DNA of 64,000 bases, from contig JABVCK010000029.1 of NCBI GenBank assembly GCA_013540605.1, forward strand, positions 62,001 through 126,000, read 5' to 3'. How positions within the stretch are numbered: position 1 is the stretch's first letter; every line of letters begins with the position of its first letter. The stretch is from Bacillota bacterium. Lineage in GTDB: Bacteria > Bacillota > Clostridia > Ch29. Under the pieces are notes generated by a model that saw only the letters and a list, made by a program, of their open reading frames with translations, made no database searches and was not told the DNA's origin. This document shows, one piece after another, positions 1 through 9,660 of this stretch. The position numbers were made by a program, and so were the translations under genes.

Positions 1-7
1 GATTTGA

Positions 8-259
8 ATCAAAGCAGGAATAAAGAAAGTAGCCATACCTGCAAAGGGAAAGAAATCCAAAGCCCGGGCGGAACTGGAAAAAAGCCGATGGTTTAAAAGA
101 CTGGTGCACTGGAGAGCAGGGTCAGAAGCAAAAATCAGTCTTCTCAAACGCAAATACGGGCTTGACCGTAGTCTTTTCCGTGGGTACAGTGGAACAAGCA
201 CATGGGTAGGTTGGGGTATTTTGACCCATAACCTGTTTAATGCAGTAAAATATGCGTAA
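8..259 (+). mobile_element. C-terminal remnant of a DDE-type IS transposase (IS5/ISNCY-like), no start in window
   Basis: Frame 2 after an in-frame TGA reads IKAGIKKVAIPAKGKKSKARAELEKSRWFKRLVHWRAGSEAKISLLKRKYGLDRSLFRGYSGTSTWVGWGILTHNLFNAVKYA*, the typical RAG-E-xISLLKRKYGL-R...WVGWGILTHNL transposase tail. Confidence 0.65.
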
Positions 260-371
260 TATCGGGGATAGTGGCCACGAATAACCGATATGAAATTGTC
301 AAGGAACTAAAATTCTATATTCAACCCCTGAGGGTTTTATCAAAAAATCATTTTTCAGGGGATACTACTTA

Positions 372-524
372 ATGCAGGATAGCAAAGCTGCGGCTGAATA
401 TGCAGATATAAAGGTTAAGCTTGAAAAAGAGTTTAGAACAAACAGAGATATGTATAGACTGTTTAAATCAGAATTTGGTGATAAAACTGTCAACGAATTA
501 AAAGAGAAAAGTCCAGAACAATAG
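372..524 (+). CDS. small hypothetical protein (50 aa), possibly a gene fragment
   Basis: ATG ORF MQDSKAAAEYADIKVKLEKEFRTNRDMYRLFKSEFGDKTVNELKEKSPEQ; codon usage plausible, no clear family. Confidence 0.25.
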   Translation: MQDSKAAAEYADIKVKLEKEFRTNRDMYRLFKSEFGDKTVNELKEKSPEQ

Positions 525-644
525 AGTCACCATAGTAGAGAAAAAGCGACCTATAAATATAGCCAATGACCAGACAAATATTTTGGTGACGATGCTGATT
601 GGATGGTATAATATAACTATAAACTGATAAATGGAGCTGTTTTT

Positions 645-929
645 ATGACTATGGAAAAAATAAAACTGAATGAAGACTTGACAGCATTTATGAACAAGCT
701 GGCTTTTCTAGGGGACAGTTTGGAAGAAAAAGTAAATGTTTCACTTTCAATTAGCCTCTTTGCCGGCAAACAGGTATCTCTGGCAAAAGCTGCTGAGTTG
801 GCGAATAAATCCTTGACTGATTTCATGGATATATTGAAAAAGATCAACATCCCTTGGTGCGAATATACTGAAGATATGAAGAATTCGGATGACCTTGCAG
901 TAAAGCTGATATTACATGAATTTGTATAA
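645..929 (+). CDS. UPF0175-like antitoxin-type protein
   Basis: 94 aa; SISLFAGKQVSLAKAAELANKSLTDFMDILKKINIPWCEYTEDM matches the UPF0175 pattern. Confidence 0.65.
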   Translation: MTMEKIKLNEDLTAFMNKLAFLGDSLEEKVNVSLSISLFAGKQVSLAKAAELANKSLTDFMDILKKINIPWCEYTEDMKNSDDLAVKLILHEFV

Positions 930-930
930 A

Positions 931-970
931 GGGGTTTCAAGGCCTTGGCCTCGAAATCCTTTATGTTTTT
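931..970 (+). terminator. putative rho-independent terminator
   Basis: GGGTTTC-A-AGGCC / GGCCT-C-GAAATCC hairpin followed by a T-rich tract. Confidence 0.5.
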
Positions 971-1184
971 ACTACTAATTTTGCGACTAACTACGGGGGC
1001 ATAAAATAAATATGATCCTCATGGAAACAGATTTTTTATCTTATGCAAAGTTTTGTACACTTTTGTACTATTTGATAATATATAATCAGTGATTACCCAA
1101 GGTCAAAATTTATGTGGATGTGTGACTTTGATGAATGGTAAAAGAGGTTTGTGAATAGATGAAAAGGGATTGGAGGAAAAAATA

Positions 1185-1736
1185 ATGCATCTGAATAAAG
1201 ATGATATAAGGAAATTCTATAGAATATGGTTTGGAATACTTGAATACACAAACCAGAAATATAATGTGGCTTCAAAGCTTAAATTGCTAGGAGCGACAAA
1301 ACCAATCAATCCGAATGATGTTGTGCCTGTAAGGAATGCACTATGGGAGCATGATAATATAATAGATGAATATATCAACACAAATCCAAATAATCTTGAT
1401 GAAGATGAAATTCGGATTTTATCCAGCTGGAAAACAAGAATTTCTGGAACATTTTTGATTCTTAAACACTTAAAAAACGATTCGGTGTTCATGCATGCTG
1501 AAAAGGGCGGGAAAGCATATGGAGTAATCGGTATTTCGGAGCCTATTGCTGAAATGTTCCATCCTTCACATTTGCCATTGCTTGTAGAAACTGCGTTGAT
1601 TCCGTTCAAAGACAAAATTATTTACGACAGTCTGCTGATGCCATACAACATGCATATAGGAAGCAATATGAGAAGAGATTTAAATGGAGAATATAAGGCG
1701 TTGAAAGAGAGATATGGTATTATCAGAACGTTGTGA
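1185..1736 (+). CDS. hypothetical protein
   Basis: Long ORF; RBS ggagg before ATG at 1185; no recognised domain. Confidence 0.6.
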   Translation: MHLNKDDIRKFYRIWFGILEYTNQKYNVASKLKLLGATKPINPNDVVPVRNALWEHDNIIDEYINTNPNNLDEDEIRILSSWKTRISGTFLILKHLKNDSVFMHAEKGGKAYGVIGISEPIAEMFHPSHLPLLVETALIPFKDKIIYDSLLMPYNMHIGSNMRRDLNGEYKALKERYGIIRTL

Positions 1737-1784
1737 TAAACGCTGCAAGGAGTAATAGCGCGAAAAATATAGGGGAATAGAAAA

Positions 1785-2669
1785 ATGGTTCAGGAAATCC
1801 AGGCCAAAACATTGCTTTCCAGGGTAAAAAAACCGGAAGACTGGTTTGGCGTCACTTATAATATGAATATCTACCGTGGCTGCCAGCACGGGTGCATTTA
1901 CTGCGATTCCCGCAGCTTATGCTATGGGATTGAGGATTTCAGCCGGGTTCAGGTGAAGATAAATGCTCCGGACCTGCTGCGCAAAGAGCTTTCGGGAAAA
2001 CGCCGGAAAGCGGTTGTCGGCACCGGAGCCATGAGCGATCCTTATATACCGGCAGAAAAGGATTACAGGTTTACCCGCCAGGCCCTGGAGATCCTGGCCC
2101 GGATGGGATTTCCCGTTCACATCAACACGAAGAGCGACCTAATCTTACGTGATCTGGATATGCTCAAGGAGATCAACAAAACCTTTGTCTCCGTGGCCTT
2201 TACTATAACCACCTGTGACGATGCCCTGGCTGCACGCTTGGAACCTGGAGCCCCGCCTCCCTCTGCCCGCCTGGAGGCCATGGGTATCCTGACGGAAGCG
2301 GGAATCTACACGGGGGTGCTGATGATGCCGGTGCTGCCTTTTATAGAAGATAACCGTAATAATATCTCTGACATTGTCAACAAAGCCGTTAAGAGCGGAG
2401 CCTCCTTCATTATCCCCTGGCTGGGCATGTCTTTAAGGGATAGGCAGCGGGAGTATTATTATGCAAAGCTGGATGTCCTCTTCCCTGGCTTAAAGCAAAA
2501 GTATGAACAATACTACGGCGAAAAGTATAACTGCATGTCAAGGGAAGCAGGGGACTTGTACAGGCATTTTCAAGTTTTATGCCGAGATAACGGCATAGTG
2601 TCAGACATGAAGAACGTTAAGAAATATGAGCCTTTAAAGGAATCCGTACAGTTGAGTTTGTTTGATTAA
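1785..2669 (+). CDS. SPL-family radical SAM protein
   Basis: GCQHGCIYCDSRS (CxxxCxxC), TGAMSDPYIPAEK and GVLMMPVLPFIED motifs of spore-photolyase-like radical SAM proteins. Confidence 0.85.
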   Translation: MVQEIQAKTLLSRVKKPEDWFGVTYNMNIYRGCQHGCIYCDSRSLCYGIEDFSRVQVKINAPDLLRKELSGKRRKAVVGTGAMSDPYIPAEKDYRFTRQALEILARMGFPVHINTKSDLILRDLDMLKEINKTFVSVAFTITTCDDALAARLEPGAPPPSARLEAMGILTEAGIYTGVLMMPVLPFIEDNRNNISDIVNKAVKSGASFIIPWLGMSLRDRQREYYYAKLDVLFPGLKQKYEQYYGEKYNCMSREAGDLYRHFQVLCRDNGIVSDMKNVKKYEPLKESVQLSLFD

Positions 2670-2766
2670 TACTACTGCTTGATGCCAGGATGGAGTATAT
2701 AGCAGCCGGTTTAAACGACAGGCTCCTGGATGGTTATGAATGAAATCCGGAAGGACAGGTGAAGTA

Positions 2767-3462
2767 ATGCTAACAGTTAATGATTTGACCAAACAGTATG
2801 ACAAGACCTTGGCAGTCAACGGGATAAGTTTTGAGGTCAGCGACAGTGAAATCGCGGTGCTGTTAGGGCCCAATGGAGCGGGGAAAAGCACTACCATCAA
2901 GTGTATTGCGGGGATGCTTCGGTATAAAGGCAGTGTCGAAATCTGCGGGTATCCCAATAAAAGTATAAAAGCCAAGCAGGTTTTCGGTTACGTGCCTGAA
3001 ACCCCTGCACTGTATGAGATGCTGACGGTGTATGAACATTTGGTATTTATAGCCCATGCTTATGACATAAAAGATTATCAGGAGAAAGCAAGGCAGCTAT
3101 TGGAAAGGTTTGACCTGTTGGACAAGCAGGATAAGCTCGGCAAGGAACTGTCCAAGGGTATGCAGCAGAAGGTGAGTATCTGCTGTGCGCTGCTGATGGA
3201 CCCCAAAGTGGTTTTATTTGATGAGCCCATGATTGGTCTGGATCCTAAAGCCATCAAGGAACTGAAAGAAATATTTCTGGAGCTTAAGAGCAAGGGATGC
3301 AGTATTATCATCAGCACCCATCTAATCGATAGTGTTAATGATGTCTGGGACAAGGTACTGATAATGAAAGAGGGCAATATTGTAATGTCCCGGCTGCGGC
3401 AAGAAATTGAGCAGAGCGGCGAGTCACTGGAGGAGATCTTCTTCCGGGTGACAGAGCATTAA
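2767..3462 (+). CDS. ABC transporter ATP-binding protein
   Basis: Walker A GPNGAGKSTT, Walker B VVLFDEPMIGLD, H-loop STH. Confidence 0.92.
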   Translation: MLTVNDLTKQYDKTLAVNGISFEVSDSEIAVLLGPNGAGKSTTIKCIAGMLRYKGSVEICGYPNKSIKAKQVFGYVPETPALYEMLTVYEHLVFIAHAYDIKDYQEKARQLLERFDLLDKQDKLGKELSKGMQQKVSICCALLMDPKVVLFDEPMIGLDPKAIKELKEIFLELKSKGCSIIISTHLIDSVNDVWDKVLIMKEGNIVMSRLRQEIEQSGESLEEIFFRVTEH

Positions 3463-3474
3463 GGGGTGGCAGTA

Positions 3475-5040
3475 ATGAAACCGCTAGCATATATTATAGG
3501 AATGAAGTTCAAAAACACGGTAAAAGAACTCACGGGAAAGCCTTTGGCTTTGATTTTGTACCTTTTAGTATTGCTGGGCTTCATCAGCACGATAGTCCTG
3601 TCTTTCAATATGCCTGTAAAGAGCATTAACCAGGGTTCGGTCGATACTTTTAATGCTATCGTGACAGCCGTGCTGCTCGCTACATTGTATCTGGGAGTGG
3701 ATAGAGGAATTGAGCACAGCCGCAGCTTTTTCCGGATGTCGGACGCAAACCTGGTATTTACTGCGCCTATTTCACCTAAGAAGGTGTTGATTTACGGGTT
3801 TGTCAACCATCTGTTCTCCGCTTTGGTGTTTATCTTTTTTATATCCTTTCAGATTCCCAATCTGAAAAGGAATTTTGCATTAGAGCCGTATGGATTATTA
3901 ATTATATACATAATGCTCATCATATATTTTGCTACCATCCAGCTGGGGGTAATCATATTATACTCATTTGCCTTACAATCACCCGTTGTCAGAGGCTGGG
4001 TAAAAAAGACGCTGAATGCGGCGGCAGTTCTTTTTCTGATCGGCTTTCTCAGCAAATTGTTAGAACTGAAAGATGTTTTGAAGGCTGCTGTTACCTATCT
4101 GGGCAGCGATGTTTTCAATTGTATACCTCTTGTCGGATGGTTTAGGACGGCGCTTCTGGCGGCAGTTGCGGGCATTGGCCTGTCTTTTTGGCTTAATATA
4201 TCCTATATCTTTCTTTCCTGGGCTGCAATGACGTTTGTGCTTTATAAGGCTAATACTGACTACTATGAGGATGTGCTGACCGCCACCGAAAATAAGGAGG
4301 AGCTGCTGAGGGCAAGGAAAAGGGGCAAGGGTCAAACGGGATATGAAAATAGCAAACTGCGCAAAGTCAGTCAAAGCTATCGCGGCAGTGGAGCCAGCGC
4401 CATCTTCTACCGGCAAGTTCTTGAACACCGCAAAACCGGCCTTCTATTTATAAATAAAAATACCCTTTTCATTGCCGTGATTGGTATTGCCTCCAGATAC
4501 TTCTTCCCTGGAGCCTCGATGAAAACTGTGCTGTATTTTTCTGTATACATCCTGTTTTTTTTCGCTATCCAGGGCAAATGGACTCAGGAACTGGGAAAAC
4601 CCTACATATATATAATTCCGGCAAGTTCCTTTTCAAAAGTGTTTTGTGCAACGGTATCCGATAACCTAAAAAATGCAGTGGACGGCCTCATCCTTTTTTC
4701 CATTGCCGGCTTTATGTTCAAGTCAGATCCCCTGACAGTAGTATTGAGCGCCGCGGCCTATACTACCTTTGGCGCTATCTATGTCTATGGAGATCTGCTT
4801 GCTCAGCGATTTTTGGGTTCGGCACACAGCAGGAATCTGAAAGTTTTTCTGAAGATATTGCTCATCCTTTGTGTGATATTGCCCGGCATTGCCATCTCCG
4901 TTATTATTAGTATGGTTTTCAACAGCATACCTTTCATTGATTACTACTCAATGCTTATTCTGATAGTTTATAATATGCTGGTTTCGGGGCTGATCATTTT
5001 CCTGAACCGGAGGATCTTTGATATTATTGAGATGAGTTAA
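3475..5040 (+). CDS. ABC exporter permease-like multi-TM protein
   Basis: Directly downstream of the ABC ATPase; many hydrophobic segments. Confidence 0.75.
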   Translation: MKPLAYIIGMKFKNTVKELTGKPLALILYLLVLLGFISTIVLSFNMPVKSINQGSVDTFNAIVTAVLLATLYLGVDRGIEHSRSFFRMSDANLVFTAPISPKKVLIYGFVNHLFSALVFIFFISFQIPNLKRNFALEPYGLLIIYIMLIIYFATIQLGVIILYSFALQSPVVRGWVKKTLNAAAVLFLIGFLSKLLELKDVLKAAVTYLGSDVFNCIPLVGWFRTALLAAVAGIGLSFWLNISYIFLSWAAMTFVLYKANTDYYEDVLTATENKEELLRARKRGKGQTGYENSKLRKVSQSYRGSGASAIFYRQVLEHRKTGLLFINKNTLFIAVIGIASRYFFPGASMKTVLYFSVYILFFFAIQGKWTQELGKPYIYIIPASSFSKVFCATVSDNLKNAVDGLILFSIAGFMFKSDPLTVVLSAAAYTTFGAIYVYGDLLAQRFLGSAHSRNLKVFLKILLILCVILPGIAISVIISMVFNSIPFIDYYSMLILIVYNMLVSGLIIFLNRRIFDIIEMS

Positions 5041-5139
5041 TCTTTGTTGTATCTCACTGTTTCAGGAAATATAGGTTATAAATATTTATGCATAGAAAAG
5101 ACTAAAGACAAGCTGATAAAAACGGAGTCCGGAGGGCCT

Positions 5140-5343
5140 ATGAGCGCCACATTTTGGACTAACAAAATATGGTATGTTCTCTTAGGTATCTTAACCATAA
5201 TTGAGCTGACTTATATAATGGTTAAGACGGAAAGACGCAGTCTGACGTTTGCCTTCTTCCTATCTATATTGGGCATAGTACTGAGATTATATTCCTCCTT
5301 TATGCGGTTTATTATATTGGTCATAGACTGGGTCTGGTCTTGA
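5140..5343 (+). CDS. small membrane protein, possibly 3'-frameshifted
   Basis: MSATFWTNKIWYVLLGILTIIELTYIMVKTERRSLTFAFFLSILGIVLRLY...; RBS ggaggg; coding-like sequence continues in another frame to about 5446. Confidence 0.5.
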   Translation: MSATFWTNKIWYVLLGILTIIELTYIMVKTERRSLTFAFFLSILGIVLRLYSSFMRFIILVIDWVWS

Positions 5344-5577
5344 TTAAGGAAGGCTGGTTTCTGCCGGTACCTACCATAACCATTCTTTGGATGCATCTAT
5401 CTGTATTAATCCTGGATAGGTTGTACGGCGGCCCCAAAAGAAATTAAAGTTACTAGAGAATTTTTTGTCCGGTTGCGAAAAAACAATAAAACTGGAGGAT
5501 TTTCCAGAATTAAGGCGAATATTTAATATCACAGGCAAATACCGTACTGAAAAGCAGGTATAAAGGGGGAGAAAAAT

Positions 5578-7206
5578 GTGAAGATCCGCTTGTTTATTCT
5601 TGCGTTTCTAGTGTTCTTGCTGGGGGTTTTTACCCCTGCATTGGTATTGAAAGAAAGCTATTATCCGGTGATAGAGCCGAGCAGTATGGCAATAGTGCTC
5701 GCATTGGCTTTAGGGGTTTCGTTTGTTTGGGCGCATATGATTGCACGATATCAACGGAAGCATGCAGAAAAAGCGCAGCTGCTGATAGAAAATATCAACC
5801 GGTCAAGCATGACCCAGTCGGTAAAGAAGTCCAGCGACCGGGATATGGACGAAATCGTTGAAGCCCTTAATGTGATGACAAAGAATATAAGGAGACTGGT
5901 AGGGAAGGTCCTTACCGCTTCCGACAGGCTGTTTTCATACTCTGAAAACATAGCCCAGGACTGCCGCATCGTAAACAGCTCGGTGGAGGAAATATCCATG
6001 ACCATAAATGAAGTCTCCCAGGGCGCCGAAACTCAGGCGGAAAGGGCTATGGGCGCAAAGAACAGCACAGGTCGGATAGTGGAAGACTCCAGGGCTATTG
6101 CGGAAATAGCAGAGAGTACCTTTTCCGTTACCAGGGATATGAAAGACAGGGTGAAGCAGTCGGAGGAAAAGCTCCAGGAACTGCTTGCGAAACTGGACAG
6201 GTCCAATCACGATAATAAGGAACTGGCGGTGGAAATAAGCCGGTTGCAGCAGGATGCAAACGAGATAAAGAACATAATCGGAATAGTGAGGGGAATAAGC
6301 GAGCAGACCAATCTTTTAGCTTTAAATGCTGCCATAGAAGCGGCAAGAGCCGGGGAAAGCGGAAAGGGTTTTGCGGTGGTTGCCGAAGAAGTGAAAAAAC
6401 TAGCGGAAGAATCCGACAGGTCTGCATCCCGTATCAAGGAAATAATAGAGAATATATCACAGAAGATAAACCACATAACCCAGTGCATCGAAGGACAGGT
6501 CAAGGATATGGATATGAGCGTGCAGTATGCCGGTGAGTTCAGGGAACTATTCGACAGCGTAGACCGTACCTCCGGGGATACGTTAAAGTCCGCAGAGGAG
6601 ATAGTCAAGCTTTCCAGCCAGGGTATTTCCAACGCCAGCAAGGTGGATGAACTGATGGAGGAGATATCGGCGGTTACCCAGCAGACTGCTGCGGGGATGG
6701 AGGAGATAAACGCTTCGGTCCAGAAAGAGGTGGACATGGTAAGGGGTATTTATGAATCCGTTGGGAGCTTAACTGCTATGGCCAGGGAACTAAACGAGAC
6801 AATGAAGTCGGTGGAGGGGAACTACAGCTTGGACAACGCGGACGAGGAAAGGGTCAGGCTGGGACAGGAGATACTTACGAAAGCCATTAAGGAGCTGGGG
6901 TCCTTTAATCCGGAGGACAGGCAGAGGGCCGGGAGTTTTGCAGCGCAGCTGGGCAGCAAGTACAAGGACGTGTTTGAAGCGATTATTGTCCTGGATTCAG
7001 AAGGCAATGTGACGGGAGGCAGTGTGTCAACCGAAACGGACAATTTCTCTCACAGACAGTATTTCAAAGAAGCGATCCGGGGCAAAAATTATGTTACCGC
7101 ACCGTATATATCCGTTATTACCGACGAATACTGCATTACGGTGGCAGTTCCCATACAGGCCGGTGGGAAGACCATCGGTGTGGTTTTTGGGGATGTTATA
7201 CTGTAG
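5578..7206 (+). CDS. methyl-accepting chemotaxis-type protein with Cache-like C-terminal domain
   Basis: Two N-terminal TM segments; signalling hairpin [41 protein letters not shown]-terminal [25 protein letters not shown]...[18 protein letters not shown] resembles a Cache/PDC domain. Confidence 0.88.
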   Translation: MKIRLFILAFLVFLLGVFTPALVLKESYYPVIEPSSMAIVLALALGVSFVWAHMIARYQRKHAEKAQLLIENINRSSMTQSVKKSSDRDMDEIVEALNVMTKNIRRLVGKVLTASDRLFSYSENIAQDCRIVNSSVEEISMTINEVSQGAETQAERAMGAKNSTGRIVEDSRAIAEIAESTFSVTRDMKDRVKQSEEKLQELLAKLDRSNHDNKELAVEISRLQQDANEIKNIIGIVRGISEQTNLLALNAAIEAARAGESGKGFAVVAEEVKKLAEESDRSASRIKEIIENISQKINHITQCIEGQVKDMDMSVQYAGEFRELFDSVDRTSGDTLKSAEEIVKLSSQGISNASKVDELMEEISAVTQQTAAGMEEINASVQKEVDMVRGIYESVGSLTAMARELNETMKSVEGNYSLDNADEERVRLGQEILTKAIKELGSFNPEDRQRAGSFAAQLGSKYKDVFEAIIVLDSEGNVTGGSVSTETDNFSHRQYFKEAIRGKNYVTAPYISVITDEYCITVAVPIQAGGKTIGVVFGDVIL

Positions 7207-7236
7207 AACAGTATGCAGCACTGACACAAGCAGTCC

Positions 7237-7270
7237 AGGTTCCCGTTTTCAGGGAACCTGTTCTTTTGCC
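7237..7270 (+). terminator. rho-independent terminator
   Basis: caggttccc-gttttca-gggaacctg then ttctttt. Confidence 0.65.
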
Positions 7271-7342
7271 TGCCTTTTCGGCGTAAATTGAAGGCCGTTT
7301 AAAGGGCACAGCCCTTTTGTTATGCTGCACAATAGTGTTGTT

Positions 7343-7729
7343 CTAATGCTTTGCCTCGAACTCGATCTCATGTCTTAAAATTTCGTTAATCCGCCTTTCT
7401 ATTTTATCAAGATCAAGGTTTGCCTCTTTTTTTATGCTCTTTCTCAGCATAGGTCCTATATGGCCCAAATCGTCAATAATATCCTGCAGGAGTTCCAATG
7501 CGGCAGTAGCCTCCAGAATTTCCCTAGGAACCTCTACCATACTGGCAAGGATAGAGTTCTCGGTGCGGGAGGCTACGACCGGATTTCCCAATTCCTCAAC
7601 ATATACCATAGTCCTTCTTCCGGGTCCTCTATCATCCTCTATGGGCTGCAGACCAATTATCTTATCCGACCGTACGTACTTCCCGTAACCTAGGGCTACC
7701 ATAACGTTTTGCCGTACTTCCATATTCAA
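7343..7729 (-). CDS. RemA/DUF370-like protein with helical C-terminal extension
   Basis: VALGYGKYVRSDKIIGLQPI...GRRTMVYVEELGNPVVASRTENSILASM resembles the RemA pattern GFGN-V-ANRIIAIV...GRRTRAVIITDS; extra ~60 aa helical tail. Confidence 0.55.
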   Translation of the reverse strand: MNMEVRQNVMVALGYGKYVRSDKIIGLQPIEDDRGPGRRTMVYVEELGNPVVASRTENSILASMVEVPREILEATAALELLQDIIDDLGHIGPMLRKSIKKEANLDLDKIERRINEILRHEIEFEAKH

Positions 7730-7932
7730 TCACCCTGTCCCATTTTTTTATCCATGTATTAGGATTTCCTTCATGCCTTCAAATATTCGCTTGATCGGCT
7801 GAAACGGAAGCAGCCTCTGTGGAATTGCCTGATATAATCCAGGGAGTAGGATATAAACAATAGCAATATGGGATGCCGTATAATATTATGAACAAGGAAG
7901 AAAGATATTCTGGATTAAAGGAGACAATAGCA

Positions 7933-8832
7933 ATGGCGGCAACCCTTTATTACGTTAGACCGGGTGATACCCTGAGTGGAATAGCCAGGAGGTTTGGGGT
8001 CTCCGCTGAGGCCATAGCCGTGCAGAATATTATCTGCAACCCCAATCTCATATTTATAGGCGAAGTCCTGTTAATTCCCGACCCTGGCCTAGCGCTCCCG
8101 AGGGTGGGAGCCTCGCCGTACTATGTGGTGAGACCCGGCGATACCCTGTGGTGCTTGGCTAATGCATTTGGTACCACGGTCAGCATATTGGCAGCCAACA
8201 ATAATATTGCTGACCCCAATCTAATACTTGCGGGACAGGAAATCCTGATCCTTGGGGAAAGACCGGACCCTCAGGAACTGAACAGGATCTGGCAGACCCT
8301 TGGCGGGTGGCCGTCCTGTGATGAAATTCCACCCATAAGCATATACGGTATATACTACAGCGGTTCCTTTGCCTGGGAAGCCTTGGGAGCTGCAGCCGTG
8401 CCATATCTTTTGGGGCTCTTGAACCATTCATGCAATATTGTAAGGATATACACGGTAATCTCTTTTGCGCGTCTTGCCAGAAACGGCAGAGTCAGGGCTG
8501 CCCTCGCTCTTCTGGCCGATGACCCCGACGCCACGGTAAGGCAGTTGGTACCTCTTGCACTGCGCAGGATTGCCCTTGGGGAAGAGGGGAGGAGAAACGT
8601 ACATCTTGCCATGAGTGATATCACTCTCCTTGCCGGACCTGACCTTGGCTCAGCGTCAATAATACTGCCTATAGGTACCGAAGTAGCGGTCTTGAGATGG
8701 CATATCCCCAGCCCTACGGGGGAAGAAGGACCAAGGGGCGGCATCCAGATATACGATAGGGTTAGGGTGCTGGGTACGGGCAGAGTAGGATTTGTACCCA
8801 GAGTGGGATTTAACGAGATACCCTTTGTATAA
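7933..8832 (+). CDS. protein with two LysM repeats, HEAT-like repeats and an SH3-like tail
   Basis: YYVRPGDTLSGIARRFGVSAEAIAVQN and YYVVRPGDTLWCLANAFGTTVSILAANN LysM motifs; HEAT-like AAVPYLLGLLNHSCNIVRIYTVISFARLAR; ORF opens at 7873. Confidence 0.8.
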   Translation: MAATLYYVRPGDTLSGIARRFGVSAEAIAVQNIICNPNLIFIGEVLLIPDPGLALPRVGASPYYVVRPGDTLWCLANAFGTTVSILAANNNIADPNLILAGQEILILGERPDPQELNRIWQTLGGWPSCDEIPPISIYGIYYSGSFAWEALGAAAVPYLLGLLNHSCNIVRIYTVISFARLARNGRVRAALALLADDPDATVRQLVPLALRRIALGEEGRRNVHLAMSDITLLAGPDLGSASIILPIGTEVAVLRWHIPSPTGEEGPRGGIQIYDRVRVLGTGRVGFVPRVGFNEIPFV

Positions 8833-8867
8833 GAGGTATCCCTAAGGAAACAGTATCTGCAAATATT

Positions 8868-8908
8868 AAGTCTGTATTCTCCAAAATCAGATACAGGCCT
8901 TTTTTTTC
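8868..8908 (+). terminator. rho-independent terminator
   Basis: gtctgtat...atacaggc followed by tttttttt. Confidence 0.65.
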
Positions 8909-9002
8909 GTTCATACACATAACGGTAAATCTATTATTTATCACGACGGGAGGATTTTCCCCTCAGCCATAGAATATTAAATCATTAAAATATTTTACGG
9001 AG

Positions 9003-9476
9003 GTGGTAAGGGTGCAGCTTACCTATCTGCTGGCGCTTCTTTTTGCGGTAGTTGTCGCTATGTTTGCCATAGTCAATGCTCAACCGGTTACAGTTGATTT
9101 TATGTTTAACGAGTTTCAGGTATCCCTGGCCCTGGTAATTCTTGTATCGGCCTTTGCGGGGGCAATCATCCTCGGATTTCTTGGTCTTTTCAGGCAGGTA
9201 AAATCCGGTTTCAAGCTAAGAGAACTGCAGGGTAGGAACAAAAAACTGGAAAACCAGGTTACGGAAACGGAAGAGAAACTGTCCCAGACAGAACAAAAAC
9301 TCAGCGAAGCCGAGGACAGGCTGGTTGAGAAGGAAAATGCGCTTAAAGAGCTTGAAAGCAGGTTGCTGGAAAAAGAGGAGTTGCTCAAGAAGCTGCAAGC
9401 AGAAGCTCTGTCCGGTAAAAGCGGTAGCGATGCGGAACATAACGGTAAAACATGTGATAAGGGACAGCAAGAGTGA
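9003..9476 (+). CDS. LapA-domain (DUF1049-like) protein with C-terminal coiled coil
   Basis: Two TM segments and QPVTVDFMFNEFQVSLALVILVSAFAGAIIL, then a long coiled coil; GTG start. Confidence 0.75.
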   Translation: MVRVQLTYLLALLFAVVVAMFAIVNAQPVTVDFMFNEFQVSLALVILVSAFAGAIILGFLGLFRQVKSGFKLRELQGRNKKLENQVTETEEKLSQTEQKLSEAEDRLVEKENALKELESRLLEKEELLKKLQAEALSGKSGSDAEHNGKTCDKGQQE

Positions 9477-9660
9477 TGCGAACGGCCGATCCAGGCTGTT
9501 ATTGACATATAAGGAAGCAGGTATCAGACCACTTCCTTTTTTGTTTGCAGGTTTAAGCTCTGCCGCTCAGGCACAGGACAGCCCTGACGGCAAACGGTGC
9601 ATTGCAACAACGGAACCAATAATTTATAATGTATATAGCAAAAAACGAGGGAGTTTTACA

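Noticed and set aside
300-360. cccctga...tcagggg hairpin after the transposase remnant as an IS terminal repeat
   Set aside because: Arms of 7 bp with a long loop and no matching partner end in the window.
5341-5343. In-frame TGA as a second selenocysteine site
   Set aside because: Read-through in the same frame reaches TAA within 17 codons, no SECIS-like hairpin was seen, and coding signal moves to another frame.
5520-5577. Possible c-di-GMP (GEMM) riboswitch before the MCP (cacaggcaaataccgtactgaaaagcaggtataa)
   Set aside because: Only the first part resembles GEMM; the GACGCAAAGC-type core and second stem are absent.
6128-6737. Long antisense ORFs opposite the MCP, and many other opposite-strand ORFs in the track
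   Set aside because: They mirror GC-biased sense codons, lack an RBS and family motifs, and overlap clear genes.
9325-9660. RecJ N-terminal extension in the supplied ORF
   Set aside because: It overlaps the lapA-like CDS in another frame; the homologous start is ATG 9661.
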